A DNA stretch of 22,738 nt, from assembly GCA_041640715.1 (NCBI GenBank), contig JBEPZU010000014.1, positions 1-22,738 of the forward strand. The letters are read 5' to 3'. Below the pieces are notes generated by a model. The model did not search any database and was not told where the DNA came from. It saw only the letters and a program-made list of their open reading frames with translations. Below are positions 6,429 to 14,027 of this stretch, in pieces; position 1 is the stretch's first letter; each line of letters begins with the position of its first letter. This stretch comes from DSFO01 sp041640715. Lineage in GTDB: Archaea; Thermoproteota; Thermoprotei; Gearchaeales; Gearchaeaceae. Made by a program: the position numbers and the translations under genes.

Positions 6429-8449
6429 CTAAACTAAAGAGCCTCAATAAATATTTTCTGAGGGCTAAGGAGTCTTTGAAAGCAGTAATATTAGCTTCAG
6501 CGTTAGCTTTGTTTTCTTTGTTGAAGCGAACGTTTTTTAAACTTAAGAAAACTTTAAATACAGTAATAATTAAAGTATTTTTAGCATTTTCAATTTTTAA
6601 AAATAAATTGGAGATAGTTTCTAATAAATTAGTAAAATATTTCATAATAATTAAAAAATTCTTAAGTGATACGCTTCAGAGAGATTTTACAGCTAAAATT
6701 TTAGTACATGCTTTTTCAACGCTTTTCTTCTTACTTTTGTTTTTAATTTCCAAAAACCATTTGGTAACTATTATAGGTTTATCATTAGTTTTATTTCTTA
6801 TATTCTTCTCTAAAAAATTATCTATTGTACTTAAAAAGCAAATGAAGGTGGATTATTCAACATATGGAAAGTTATTATATGCACAAATAGATTCTCCTCA
6901 AGTATATGTTTCTCTTTTGGCAGAAATGTTAATGATCAACTTAATTACAATCATGATGATTTTATTCTCTTTAATAGCCGTACTTCCTTACGTTTTCAAT
7001 TACCTACCTTTTTTCCTCCTTTTCCTGATCCCTCCCTTAGCCATAACTTTATATTTCTTTTTACTTCCTTCTTTGAGGGAGAGTTCAATAAATTCTAAAG
7101 TGGATGAGGAATTGCCAATTGCTTCTATGCTAATAACAGCTTTCAGTTCGTCTAACTTACATCCCTACAAATCTTTGGAGGTTGTAAGCAATATTTACTT
7201 CTTTAAAGGTTTCAGGAGGATTTTCATGTTACTAGAGAAAATCAGAATATTCTTGATGAAGAGCCCTATAGAGACTCTGGATATATTCTCCAACTATGTT
7301 AGGCATGGGATGATCAAAAAGCTTTTCCGAAATCTATCTTCAGTAGGTTTAGGGATAAGCGTCTATGATTTGATGAGGGATTACATGAGGGATGCCTTTA
7401 GTACCTACGAGAAAAAGGCTGAAGAGATGGTTGATAGATTTAGCGTAATTTTAGCGGCTAAGATTTTGATCTTCGTAGTTTTTCCTATAACCATGGTGAT
7501 CATGGTTTCTTTCATGCAAGGAATTAGCATTTCTTTAGTATTCTTTACCTCTTTTATTTTCCCTATTATTTTCTTCTCGCTTTTCATGGTAATCGTTAAA
7601 GGAACGCTGCCTTCCTTTTTAAGGTTGGACGTGAGAATCAATCTTTACAGCTTAGCGCTGGCATCGACAATACCTGTATTCTTAATTCTGAATTTATCGG
7701 GATTCTTATCTATGAGCAATTCCATCTTATTCGCGTTGGCCATCATGCTGGGAGGTTTCTGGATAATCAACATGAAAAGGGCAAGAGAAAGTTCACAACT
7801 GATCAAAGAGCTTCCTATGCTTGTAAACGATATAGCTGAAGAAATAAAGAAGGGTAAAAACTTATACCTTGCGCTTGAAGAGATTGGCAATAGATATGAG
7901 AGAGCAAGCGCTTTGATGAGCAAGCTGATTTTCTTTAGAAGAATGGGATTTTCGATGGAGGAAATAATTAAGAGAGAAAATCTACCCGCATTTTTCAGTA
8001 AAGTTTTCGTAGCCTTAGAAGAATGCGAGAAAGTAGGCATAAATCCAGTAGTGATAAAGGAGTTTTCTGATTTCACTTCGAAGCTCGATTCTATAAGGAA
8101 GGTCTTCAGCATGAGGATTAGGTTTTTCAAGATATCTAGCATAATGATCTCAATCCTTCTAGGCTTTGGTCTAGGAGTTTCTCTAGGAGTACTTACTACC
8201 TTAGTAACGATCTTCAAAGAAATAGCCGCTACCTCAGGTTTTTCTCCTTTGGTCAACATAAACATACCTCTGGAATTGTTCAGAGAAGTAATGCTTTCTT
8301 CAGGTTACATAAACGCAACTCTTCTAGGTTTCTTAGGAGGCTATAGTGAGAATTCAGTTGAAGGTGCGAAGATAGGATTTATATGTTTAATAATGAGCGC
8401 AATAGCGCTTTATTTCTCTACTCTGATTGGAATAACGCTTATAAGATAA
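6425..8449 (+). CDS. TadC/GspF-type platform membrane protein with two T2SSF domains
   Basis: 674 residues; inner-membrane platform partner of the ATPase encoded just upstream. Two T2SSF-type cytoplasmic helical domains can be seen by their repeated motif: DEELPIASMLITAF (about 228-240) with a following SLEVVSN, and IKELPMLVNDIAEEIKKGKNL (460-480) with ALEEIGNR. Membrane helices lie at about 92-108, 112-128, 168-190, 194-214, 341-362, 368-391, 406-427, 431-449, 569-596 and 650-672. Two domains in one chain is usual for archaeal FlaJ/TadC-like proteins. Unusual is the first ~90 residues: Lys-rich, amphipathic and very AT-rich at DNA level, with no obvious homologous role. The start overlaps the ATPase stop (ATGA). 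The stop shares one base with the next ATG. Confidence 0.88.
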   Translation: MTKLKSLNKYFLRAKESLKAVILASALALFSLLKRTFFKLKKTLNTVIIKVFLAFSIFKNKLEIVSNKLVKYFIIIKKFLSDTLQRDFTAKILVHAFSTLFFLLLFLISKNHLVTIIGLSLVLFLIFFSKKLSIVLKKQMKVDYSTYGKLLYAQIDSPQVYVSLLAEMLMINLITIMMILFSLIAVLPYVFNYLPFFLLFLIPPLAITLYFFLLPSLRESSINSKVDEELPIASMLITAFSSSNLHPYKSLEVVSNIYFFKGFRRIFMLLEKIRIFLMKSPIETLDIFSNYVRHGMIKKLFRNLSSVGLGISVYDLMRDYMRDAFSTYEKKAEEMVDRFSVILAAKILIFVVFPITMVIMVSFMQGISISLVFFTSFIFPIIFFSLFMVIVKGTLPSFLRLDVRINLYSLALASTIPVFLILNLSGFLSMSNSILFALAIMLGGFWIINMKRARESSQLIKELPMLVNDIAEEIKKGKNLYLALEEIGNRYERASALMSKLIFFRRMGFSMEEIIKRENLPAFFSKVFVALEECEKVGINPVVIKEFSDFTSKLDSIRKVFSMRIRFFKISSIMISILLGFGLGVSLGVLTTLVTIFKEIAATSGFSPLVNINIPLELFREVMLSSGYINATLLGFLGGYSENSVEGAKIGFICLIMSAIALYFSTLIGITLIR

Positions 8450-8847
8450 TGGAGAGCGCAGTAGAAACCACGATAGCATTCTTCATTTTCTTATTAGTGA
8501 TGATTCTGGCTCTATACAGCGTCATGAATTATACAGGAGCTATTAGCTCAAGTGCTTTGCAAGCAAATCTTAAGGAATATGCTTCATTGGTCAAAAATAA
8601 GATAATAGAAGAGAAGAATTTCTACAATCCATCGACAAATCCCTCTTACTATGGTATATCATCTTCTTCTATTTGGATACACATAATCTTGTATAACATA
8701 ACGATCGACGATCACGGTTATCCTTTAGTTTCTAGTATTAGTTTCGGTGAAGAGCCGCCTAGATTCATAGATAAGGCTGAATCGATTGGAGCCTATGTAG
8801 GTTCATCTTTGATATTGGTAAGGGTGATCGTTTATGGTTTACCTTAA
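8449..8847 (+). CDS. Small pilin-like membrane protein
   Basis: 132 residues with the ATG at 8449, which overlaps the platform gene stop by one base (TAATG). An earlier in-frame ATG at 8383 would add 22 residues translated in another frame of the conserved platform tail, so it is disfavoured. The N-terminus MESAVETTIAFF leads straight into a hydrophobic helix (about 8-28), followed by an amphipathic segment (SALQANLKEYASLVKNKI) and a small exported domain with an NIT sequon. Family not recognised. The layout is that of a pseudopilin without a long leader; role inferred from the operon. Confidence 0.65.
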   Translation: MESAVETTIAFFIFLLVMILALYSVMNYTGAISSSALQANLKEYASLVKNKIIEEKNFYNPSTNPSYYGISSSSIWIHIILYNITIDDHGYPLVSSISFGEEPPRFIDKAESIGAYVGSSLILVRVIVYGLP

Positions 8848-9238
8848 AAGAGCTCAAGTTAGGGTCATAGAAGCTATTTTGGCAGCTTCGATAATAATCG
8901 TAGCCCTTCTAATCGCCAATCCTTTCTTCTTGAATACCAACCTCATAAAAGAGAAGAAGGATAAAGAAGACATAGCATCCAAGGTATTGAGTTTTCTCAT
9001 AGAAAAGGGGATAATAAAGCAAGCTTACTACGGTAATTATCAAGTTATAGTGGATGTCCTAGAGAAGATGATACCTAGCGATTATGGTTTCAAAATTTCA
9101 TTCTACGATGAAGAATGGAATCTGCTATGGAGTTATCAAAGGGGTAACTTCGATGAAAGAAATGCTGTCTCTGCTCAAGCTGTATTAAACGGAGCTGACA
9201 AGTTTTCTCATATATTAATAGTGGTACTCTCAATATGA
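8834..9238 (+). CDS. Minor pilin-like protein with class III-type leader
   Basis: 134 residues. The N-terminus MVYLKRAQVRVIEAILAAS has the K-R-A then Q-x-R-x-I-E-A pattern common in archaeal prepilins, with PibD cleavage expected after Ala7 and the conserved Glu near mature position 6. The hydrophobic helix is about 12-29. The remaining ~100 residues are charged, with a probable small alpha/beta domain. An SD-like GGTGAT lies about seven bases before the ATG, inside the upstream gene, and the two genes overlap by 14 bases, indicating coupled translation. Best read as a minor pilin or priming pseudopilin. Confidence 0.72.
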   Translation: MVYLKRAQVRVIEAILAASIIIVALLIANPFFLNTNLIKEKKDKEDIASKVLSFLIEKGIIKQAYYGNYQVIVDVLEKMIPSDYGFKISFYDEEWNLLWSYQRGNFDERNAVSAQAVLNGADKFSHILIVVLSI

Positions 9239-9942
9239 GGAGCAAAGCCCAAGCATTGATAGCTGCTTCATTCATAATCGCGTTATTAATAGTTTTATTA
9301 GCTTTCTCTGTTTCTTCCTTGAATATATACACGATCAAAGAAGATCTTGATTTAAAGGCTATGTTAATATACTATTTTTATACGCAAGCTCTTGCATATG
9401 CTACCCAAAATGTTATAGATGAATATGGTCAAAGCATGGTTTACAGACAGGATGATGCTGTTAGAGCAGCACATGAAGCTGAATCAATTGCAACAGCATA
9501 TCTCAACAGTTCGTATTACAAAGCTAGATCTTTAACGAAGATCGATCTAAGTGATCTGACTCAAATTGAATATAAAATAAAACATAACGCGGCTAGGGGT
9601 AACGCATCTAAATTCGACTTAGAAGTCACTTTAAATTCTCAGGGTATCGATTTGATGACCATTAGTTATAGAATAACTTCTACTAGGCTTGATACCGTGA
9701 ATGGAAGCATACAACCTTTCTATATCGTCAAGATAAGGTATGATCTAAGTATATTTATTAAACAATCTTTAACGCTGAATAGCTTAAAGATAAAAGTCAA
9801 TGTGATCTCAGATATACCCGTGCTTTTCTCTAGTTATATAAGAGGAAATGAGATTGTTGTAATAATGGATCCTGCTGTTAAAGAAAAAGCAGTAATAATC
9901 CTCGAGGATGAAAGAGGTATAGTTGCATGGTTATTAGCATGA
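9235..9942 (+). CDS. Minor pilin-like protein
   Basis: 235 residues. A short basic start (MRSKAQALIAAS) with K-A before Q-A-L fits an archaeal prepilin leader cleaved after Ala5. A hydrophobic helix (about 7-28) is followed by a long exported region that first looks helical (DLKAMLIYYFYTQALAYATQ) and then beta-rich, with sequons NSS, NAS and NGS. No cysteines seen. It overlaps the previous gene by four bases (ATGA). Larger than the other small subunits here, it could be a tip or adhesive minor pilin. No named family recognised. Confidence 0.7.
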   Translation: MRSKAQALIAASFIIALLIVLLAFSVSSLNIYTIKEDLDLKAMLIYYFYTQALAYATQNVIDEYGQSMVYRQDDAVRAAHEAESIATAYLNSSYYKARSLTKIDLSDLTQIEYKIKHNAARGNASKFDLEVTLNSQGIDLMTISYRITSTRLDTVNGSIQPFYIVKIRYDLSIFIKQSLTLNSLKIKVNVISDIPVLFSSYIRGNEIVVIMDPAVKEKAVIILEDERGIVAWLLA

Positions 9943-9958
9943 TTTACTTTGACAAAAC

Positions 9959-10393
9959 ATGAACGTAGCAGATGTGATGGTAATAATGGCATTACTCATC
10001 CTCGTGAGCATATCCTTCGCTTTAAGCGCCCCGATAATATATTATGCTGGGAATTATGCTTCTGAAATCGCTTTGCTTAGAGCGATAAATTCTTTGAACG
10101 ATGCAATACAGTTTGTGTATGGAAGGCCTCAGATATCAGTTTCTTTAGATATCTATCTTCCCCAAGGAGTTTGGATCAAGATAGAAGGAAATAAAATAAC
10201 CTTGAGTTCAAATCTAACGATGGAATTGATGAATCAGATAACAGATCCTAATAGGATAATCATAGAAAGAAGCCCGAACAGCATAACTTATAACGTGACC
10301 TTTTTAGGTGGAATCGTTCTTGCTGATACCGTTAACAAAATCTATGTGAAGTGTGTTACTTTAACGACGATTTCCATAGGCAGAACTCTTTAG
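9959..10393 (+). CDS. Small membrane-anchored protein closing the pilus operon
   Basis: 144 residues, not recognised. MNVADVMVIMALLI starts without a basic leader; one hydrophobic helix (about 6-28) is followed by an amphipathic stretch (SEIALLRAINSLNDAIQFVYG) and a small beta domain with NLT and NVT sequons. It lies 16 bases after the previous gene and is the last plus-strand gene before a convergent pair, with only nine bases between stop codons. Layout and position suggest another pseudopilin-like subunit. Confidence 0.62.
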   Translation: MNVADVMVIMALLILVSISFALSAPIIYYAGNYASEIALLRAINSLNDAIQFVYGRPQISVSLDIYLPQGVWIKIEGNKITLSSNLTMELMNQITDPNRIIIERSPNSITYNVTFLGGIVLADTVNKIYVKCVTLTTISIGRTL

Positions 10394-10402
10394 CTTAAAT
10401 TC

Positions 10403-10711
10403 TTAGGCTTCTTTCATCAATTCTTCCATTTCCTTCAATATTTCTTCTTCACTCCTTTGGCTTTCTATGTGTTGATGTTCTGCATATCCTTCTTTCTTAA
10501 CTTCTAGCTTCTCTACTTTTAACTCGGTAGCTAGTCTTTGAGGATGGGTTATCACGTTTACGTAAGCTCTTAATATAGCATCTATCGTAGCTTCTTGGAT
10601 TATGAAGGATTCATTCTCAAGCTCTATTAGCATTCTCACATGCTTATGGCCTTTAGGTATGAAGGCTACGATCCTCTTGACATCCCTGTTTCTAAGAATT
10701 TTGACTTTCAT
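10403..10711 (-). CDS. Conserved crenarchaeal-type protein of unknown function
   Basis: 102 residues, cytoplasmic, no membrane helix. The N-terminal two thirds (MKVKILRNRDVKRIVAFIPKG onward) look like a small beta/alpha domain. The C-terminal ~30 residues are highly charged, mostly Glu and Lys, ending EEEILKEMEELMKEA, and likely form a helix. I have the impression of a conserved archaeal protein of this kind but cannot assign a domain name. It is seven bases downstream of the small zinc-ribbon gene and is probably co-transcribed with it. No Shine-Dalgarno site is seen. Confidence 0.68.
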   Translation of the reverse strand: MKVKILRNRDVKRIVAFIPKGHKHVRMLIELENESFIIQEATIDAILRAYVNVITHPQRLATELKVEKLEVKKEGYAEHQHIESQRSEEEILKEMEELMKEA

Positions 10712-10718
10712 AAAAAAA

Positions 10719-10916
10719 TTAAGGAGGTATTACCTTTTTCATCCTAGTCTTGCCTTTTATGTTACCTAAATAGAATACGGCTTTTCCTTCTCTAGAATAT
10801 TCCCTAGTTACTGCACCACATGGACATAGGAATTCTTTTACATTGAATATACCATATTTCCATGTTCTGTTAACTTCATTTAATTCTTTATTGCAATTCC
10901 AACATTTAATGTCCAT
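10719..10916 (-). CDS. Small zinc-ribbon protein
   Basis: 65 residues. Cysteines 5, 8, 31 and 33 (C-x2-C ... C-x-C) form a plausible one-zinc ribbon, CWNC and CPC. The rest is basic and compact, with no other domain. Such small ribbons in archaea may bind nucleic acid or proteins; the function is unknown here. A TATA-like box lies about 25 bases before the ATG, so it should be the first, leaderless gene of a two-gene unit with the 102-residue protein. Confidence 0.68.
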   Translation of the reverse strand: MDIKCWNCNKELNEVNRTWKYGIFNVKEFLCPCGAVTREYSREGKAVFYLGNIKGKTRMKKVIPP

Positions 10917-10935
10917 AAAAAAGCAAATCTTTACA

Positions 10936-10947
10936 AAAATAAAAAGC
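10936..10947 (-). promoter_or_regulatory. TATA-like box for the zinc-ribbon gene
   Basis: On the minus strand the sequence reads CTTTTTATTTTT, centred about 25 bases before the ATG at 10916, consistent with a leaderless transcript. Confidence 0.45.
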
Positions 10948-10997
10948 TAATTTCGGTTGATAATATCATTTTTAAATCGTAAATCTCAGCTTGACTA

Positions 10998-11246
10998 TTA
11001 ACCTTCGCTTTCTTTTCCCCTTCTCAAGAATAGAAAGTTCAAGAGTACTAGTGCGATGCTCAATATCAATAACAAAATCAGCAAAATATCTCCATATTTA
11101 CCAAAACTTCCAGCTATCGGGATGAAGAATATAGTTATAACAAAAGCTCCTGAGATATCCTTAGGTAAGGCTAAGAAAGGCATCAGTATGAAAGCTATGC
11201 CTAAAAACATCAAAAAGAAAGCTAAGAATACTAAAGTCCTATCCAT
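10998..11246 (-). CDS. DUF131-like small membrane protein
   Basis: 82 residues with two hydrophobic segments (about 5-27 and 53-74) and a basic RRGK tail. The middle part (SGAFVITIFFIPIAGSFGK) aligns by pattern with the GGVFVLIGPLPIV block of its upstream neighbour, so the two look like diverged paralogues of the archaeal DUF131 (TIGR00304) type. It overlaps that neighbour by 16 bases. Function unknown. Confidence 0.65.
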   Translation of the reverse strand: MDRTLVFLAFFLMFLGIAFILMPFLALPKDISGAFVITIFFIPIAGSFGKYGDILLILLLILSIALVLLNFLFLRRGKESEG

Positions 11247-11488
11247 AGCAAAAAGAAGAAGAGAGCTGCAAATGCAATCCCTATGCCTAGGAGCAAGTAG
11301 GCTAATTTTCTGCTAGATGCTATTACGATCGGTAAAGGTCCTATTAAAACGAAAACCCCTCCTTCAGTCTTAGCTTTAGCTTCTTTCATTCTGAATAGAG
11401 CTAGGAAGAGCAATACGAAGAAGCCTATGAAGATTAGCGTTATTCCTATGAGGAAAAATAGAGCTTCATATGTTAGAGCAACGCTCAT
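11231..11488 (-). CDS. DUF131 (TIGR00304) family membrane protein
   Basis: 85 residues with two membrane helices (about 9-30 and 61-82). Between them is the family hallmark: a charged KEAKAKTEGG stretch running into GGVFVLIGPLPIVIASSRK. DUF131 proteins are small archaeal membrane proteins of unknown role. First gene of a two-gene unit, with a TATA-like box 25-35 bases upstream and a divergent gene at 11699. Confidence 0.78.
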   Translation of the reverse strand: MSVALTYEALFFLIGITLIFIGFFVLLFLALFRMKEAKAKTEGGVFVLIGPLPIVIASSRKLAYLLLGIGIAFAALFFFLLWIGL

Positions 11489-11512
11489 AACCTTACTTAT
11501 TTAAATGTTAGA

Positions 11513-11523
11513 AAAATTTAAGT
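11513..11523 (-). promoter_or_regulatory. TATA-like box for the DUF131 pair
   Basis: Minus-strand ACTTAAATTTT lies about 25-35 bases before the ATG at 11488. The 210-base divergent region also holds two T8 tracts near 11611-11630 of unclear role. Confidence 0.42.
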
Positions 11524-11665
11524 TTATAGGTGAAAGATCCGTGTTCATTTCTACCAAAACCAATAATGCCTCCTAAAAATGTTTCTGATTTTTGAAAAAT
11601 TTATCGTTAATTTTTTTTAATTTTTTTTAAAAAATCCCCAATTTTTTGGAAAAAGAAATAGAAGG

Positions 11666-11673
11666 TTTTTATT
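11666..11673 (+). promoter_or_regulatory. TATA-like box for the TackOD1-like gene
   Basis: TTTTTATT is centred about 29 bases before GTG 11699, with an AGAAGG stretch upstream. The distance allows a transcript with a leader of only a few bases. Confidence 0.4.
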
Positions 11674-11698
11674 TGGTAAAACGAAAAGGACTTCAGAT

Positions 11699-12664
11699 GT
11701 GGAAAAGCATAGTAGAGAGTTTGATATTTTATCTTTGTTAGAATATCAAGAAGAGATCAAGCCCAAGATCTTCAACTTTGGTTTAGGTTATACCTTAAAA
11801 AATGGCGAGATGATAAACATCGAGCGCATTAAAGAATATGAAAATAAACTAATAGAACCTGTTGGGAAATACTCATTCCCTATATGCAGTGTATGTGGCA
11901 GTTCAGCGCTTACGCTTTACTTTAAATGCCCATCTTGTGGAAATAGCGTTTTGACGAAGCATGATTTCATAGTTCATTATGAGTGCGGCTATATAGCTCC
12001 TGTAGAAGCTTTCTCGCTTGATAAAAATGGTAGCGAATATATTTGTCCCAAATGCAAGAAGAAGTTCAACAAGATAGGTATAGATTATGGTATGCCTGGA
12101 CTTGGATTTAAATGCGAGAACTGTAATTATATAACCCAATACCCTCAGATCGAGTTCGAATGCGATAAAGGACATGTTTTAAAGTTACCTGATCTTAACG
12201 TTACCGTTGTTAGAAGTTATAAAATAAATCAATATGCAACAAATATTTACAAAGAATTTTTAAGCGTCCATAAATTGCTCAAAGAATTTTTCAATGCCTA
12301 TAGATTGCTTAAAGATGAAGGAGTAGAAGTGGAGTTTTTCTATAGGCTTCGTTACGCTACTGGTGAAACACAAATCATTCCTTTGCTGATAAATTTGAAA
12401 GGAAACACCATCATAGTAGATTATTTGCCTAACGTTAACGATATGGTTCAATGGTCTAGAATAATAGATAGAGAATTAGTTATGCCGACTTCTTTAACTG
12501 TGATAGTCACAGATGAGCCCGTTAATGAAAGGTTTCTTAAAATATTTAATGTAGAGAGAATTAGGATAGTTCAAAGGGATAAAGACTGGAATGCTGCTAA
12601 GTTCGCTGAGTATTTGCTTTCATTAATAGGAGAGAAAGTACTGAGGAGAGTTGAAAAAGTCTAA
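11699..12664 (+). CDS. TackOD1-like multi-zinc protein
   Basis: 321 residues, soluble. Residues 60-160 contain at least four metal-binding half sites: C63-x2-C66, C77-x2-C80, C116-x2-C119 and C139-x2-C142, with further C96, C155 and H159. This repeated ribbon pattern and the flanking sequence resemble the TackOD1 output domain described in archaeal (thaumarchaeal) signalling proteins. Residues about 185-315 form a second alpha/beta domain (YKINQYATNIY, TQIIPLLINLKGN, LTVIVTDEP, ERIRIVQRD) that I cannot name; its strands recall nuclease-like or receiver-like folds but no catalytic set is clear. The glycosyltransferase gene begins inside its last codons (14-base overlap), so the two proteins very likely act together, perhaps with this one controlling the enzyme. 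GTG start. Confidence 0.65.
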   Translation: MEKHSREFDILSLLEYQEEIKPKIFNFGLGYTLKNGEMINIERIKEYENKLIEPVGKYSFPICSVCGSSALTLYFKCPSCGNSVLTKHDFIVHYECGYIAPVEAFSLDKNGSEYICPKCKKKFNKIGIDYGMPGLGFKCENCNYITQYPQIEFECDKGHVLKLPDLNVTVVRSYKINQYATNIYKEFLSVHKLLKEFFNAYRLLKDEGVEVEFFYRLRYATGETQIIPLLINLKGNTIIVDYLPNVNDMVQWSRIIDRELVMPTSLTVIVTDEPVNERFLKIFNVERIRIVQRDKDWNAAKFAEYLLSLIGEKVLRRVEKV

Positions 12665-13997
12665 CTTATTATTTTTCGTTATATTTATAGCGTTATTAGT
12701 AGCTGGTTTTCTATTCTGGATTAGATTAACTCTTGAAGTGTTAGCTTACATAATAACTATCGTGTATCTCTTATGGGGAGTTTATCATGTTATCTTGCTC
12801 ATCGTAGGCTTGCCTAAACCTTTCAATCCTACAGCAGTAAATCTTAATTTGCCTTATTATCCGAAAATCTCTCTTATAATACCTGCAAAGCAAGAACCGA
12901 TATTAAGCAGGACAATAGAAACATGCCTTTATCACGTTGATTATCCTTTTGATAAAAAGGAACTGGTCGTGGTTACTGAGGATGAAGACGTAGCTAGAAT
13001 AGCACTATGGTATCAACAAAAGCATCCCTTAAACGTTAAGCTTTTGATGCGGAAGAGATATTTTCCTACAAAACCAAGCGCGTTAAATGATGCAGTCGCT
13101 TTGTGCAGCGGAGATATAATAGGTATTGTTGACGTAGAGGACATTTTAGAAAGAGATATACTTAAGAAGGTCGCATATGCGATTGTAGGTCATAAATATG
13201 ATGTAGTTCAGACAATACTCAGAATAAGCAATCCGGGTGACAGTTGGATTTCTAGAATAATGGCCATGGAATATGCTGGATGGTTTAGAATTTGGTTAAA
13301 TGCGAGGGCGAGATTAAATCTTTACGTACCTTTAGGGGGCACTGGTAACTATATGTCTAGAAGTGCAGTCAAAGAAGTTGGTATATGGCAGTCTACTCAG
13401 CTTGCTGAAGATGCAGAAATAGCAGTTAGACTGATGCTATCTAAAAAGAAGATATGTGTAATAGAAGGCAGACAATGGGAAGAAGCTCCTTTTAAGTTTA
13501 AAGCATGGCTTAGACAAAGGACTAGATGGTCAAGAGGTTGGTTACAAGTTCTATGGAAATATTTAATTATAGCAATAAGACCATCAATAGTAAGAAGAAT
13601 AGGTATTGCAAAGAGCTTCGCGCTTATATTCACTTCTATTTGGCCCATAGTTATGTTATTAAACTATCCTGCCTATGCGTTAACTATATTGTGGATCCTC
13701 GATTATACGAAAATTTTAGGAAGTAATCTTACCAGTAATCTATTTCCTTGGTTTTCAATCATACCTCTTTTCTTTAACTTATTATATTATTTCATGTACT
13801 ACAAGGGGGCTATTATTGAAGGGATTAAAGTTAGGTTAAAAGATATTCCTTTAATGATCGTATACCTCAACATGATTCCTTTAGCTGTGTTTAGAGCGGT
13901 GTATCAAATCATCTTCAAAGATTTAAGATGGGAGAAAACTCAACATGTAGGAAGAGGAGTTAGATGGGCTTATGGTGAAAAAATTAATGTTAACTAG
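12651..13997 (+). CDS. Membrane glycosyltransferase family 2 (processive-type)
   Basis: 448 residues; transfers sugar from a nucleotide sugar at the membrane. Two N-terminal helices (about 5-24 and 30-52) precede the GT-A domain. Motifs: ISLIIPAKQEP (73-83), KPSALNDA (141-148), the D-x-x-D site DVED (161-164), the catalytic LAEDAEI (251-257), and QRTRW (289-293), the QxxRW signature of processive synthases such as cellulose and hyaluronan synthase. C-terminal helices (about 322-350, 366-385, 402-422) complete the BcsA-like plan. The product is unknown; an exopolysaccharide or envelope glycan is likeliest. The TTG start at 12651 overlaps the TackOD1-like gene; GAGGAG lies just before it but is closer than usual for a Shine-Dalgarno site, and no better in-frame start preserves the first helix. 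No PilZ domain is fused. Confidence 0.86.
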   Translation: MKKSNLLFFVIFIALLVAGFLFWIRLTLEVLAYIITIVYLLWGVYHVILLIVGLPKPFNPTAVNLNLPYYPKISLIIPAKQEPILSRTIETCLYHVDYPFDKKELVVVTEDEDVARIALWYQQKHPLNVKLLMRKRYFPTKPSALNDAVALCSGDIIGIVDVEDILERDILKKVAYAIVGHKYDVVQTILRISNPGDSWISRIMAMEYAGWFRIWLNARARLNLYVPLGGTGNYMSRSAVKEVGIWQSTQLAEDAEIAVRLMLSKKKICVIEGRQWEEAPFKFKAWLRQRTRWSRGWLQVLWKYLIIAIRPSIVRRIGIAKSFALIFTSIWPIVMLLNYPAYALTILWILDYTKILGSNLTSNLFPWFSIIPLFFNLLYYFMYYKGAIIEGIKVRLKDIPLMIVYLNMIPLAVFRAVYQIIFKDLRWEKTQHVGRGVRWAYGEKINVN

Positions 13998-14012
13998 CTT
14001 AACTAGTTTTGT
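13992..14012 (+). terminator. Hairpin at the end of the glycosyltransferase gene
   Basis: AACTAG (13992-13997, including the TAG stop) pairs with CTAGTT (14003-14008) across CTTAA, followed by TTTTG. TTAACTAG also occurs as a tandem direct repeat here. It lies between convergent genes, so a terminator is plausible, but the stem is short. Confidence 0.3.
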
Positions 14013-14027
14013 AATTCTTTCAGAAAT

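Noticed and set aside
8383..8449. Longer 154-residue version of the pilin-like gene starting at 8383
   Set aside because: It would overlap the conserved end of the platform gene by 67 bases and put 22 polar and aromatic residues before the membrane helix; ATG 8449 overlaps the stop by one base and gives a normal N-terminus.
4869..8449. Archaellum motor genes (flaI/flaJ)
   Set aside because: No FlaH, FlaX, FlaF or FlaG homologue is adjacent and the small subunits do not look like archaellins; a non-archaellum type IV filament fits better.
10728..10737. Consensus-like AAGGAGGT on the plus strand
   Set aside because: It lies at the end of a minus-strand gene with no plus-strand start after it; chance occurrence.
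11611..11640. T8-AA-T8 tract as a tandem repeat element
   Set aside because: Low-complexity DNA in a divergent promoter region; may affect bending or termination but carries no defined repeat unit.
11674..11686. 13-base match TGGTAAAACGAAA shared with the pilin gene start at 1582
   Set aside because: Exact 13-mers recur by chance in an AT-rich sequence of this length, and the two copies sit at different places relative to their start codons.
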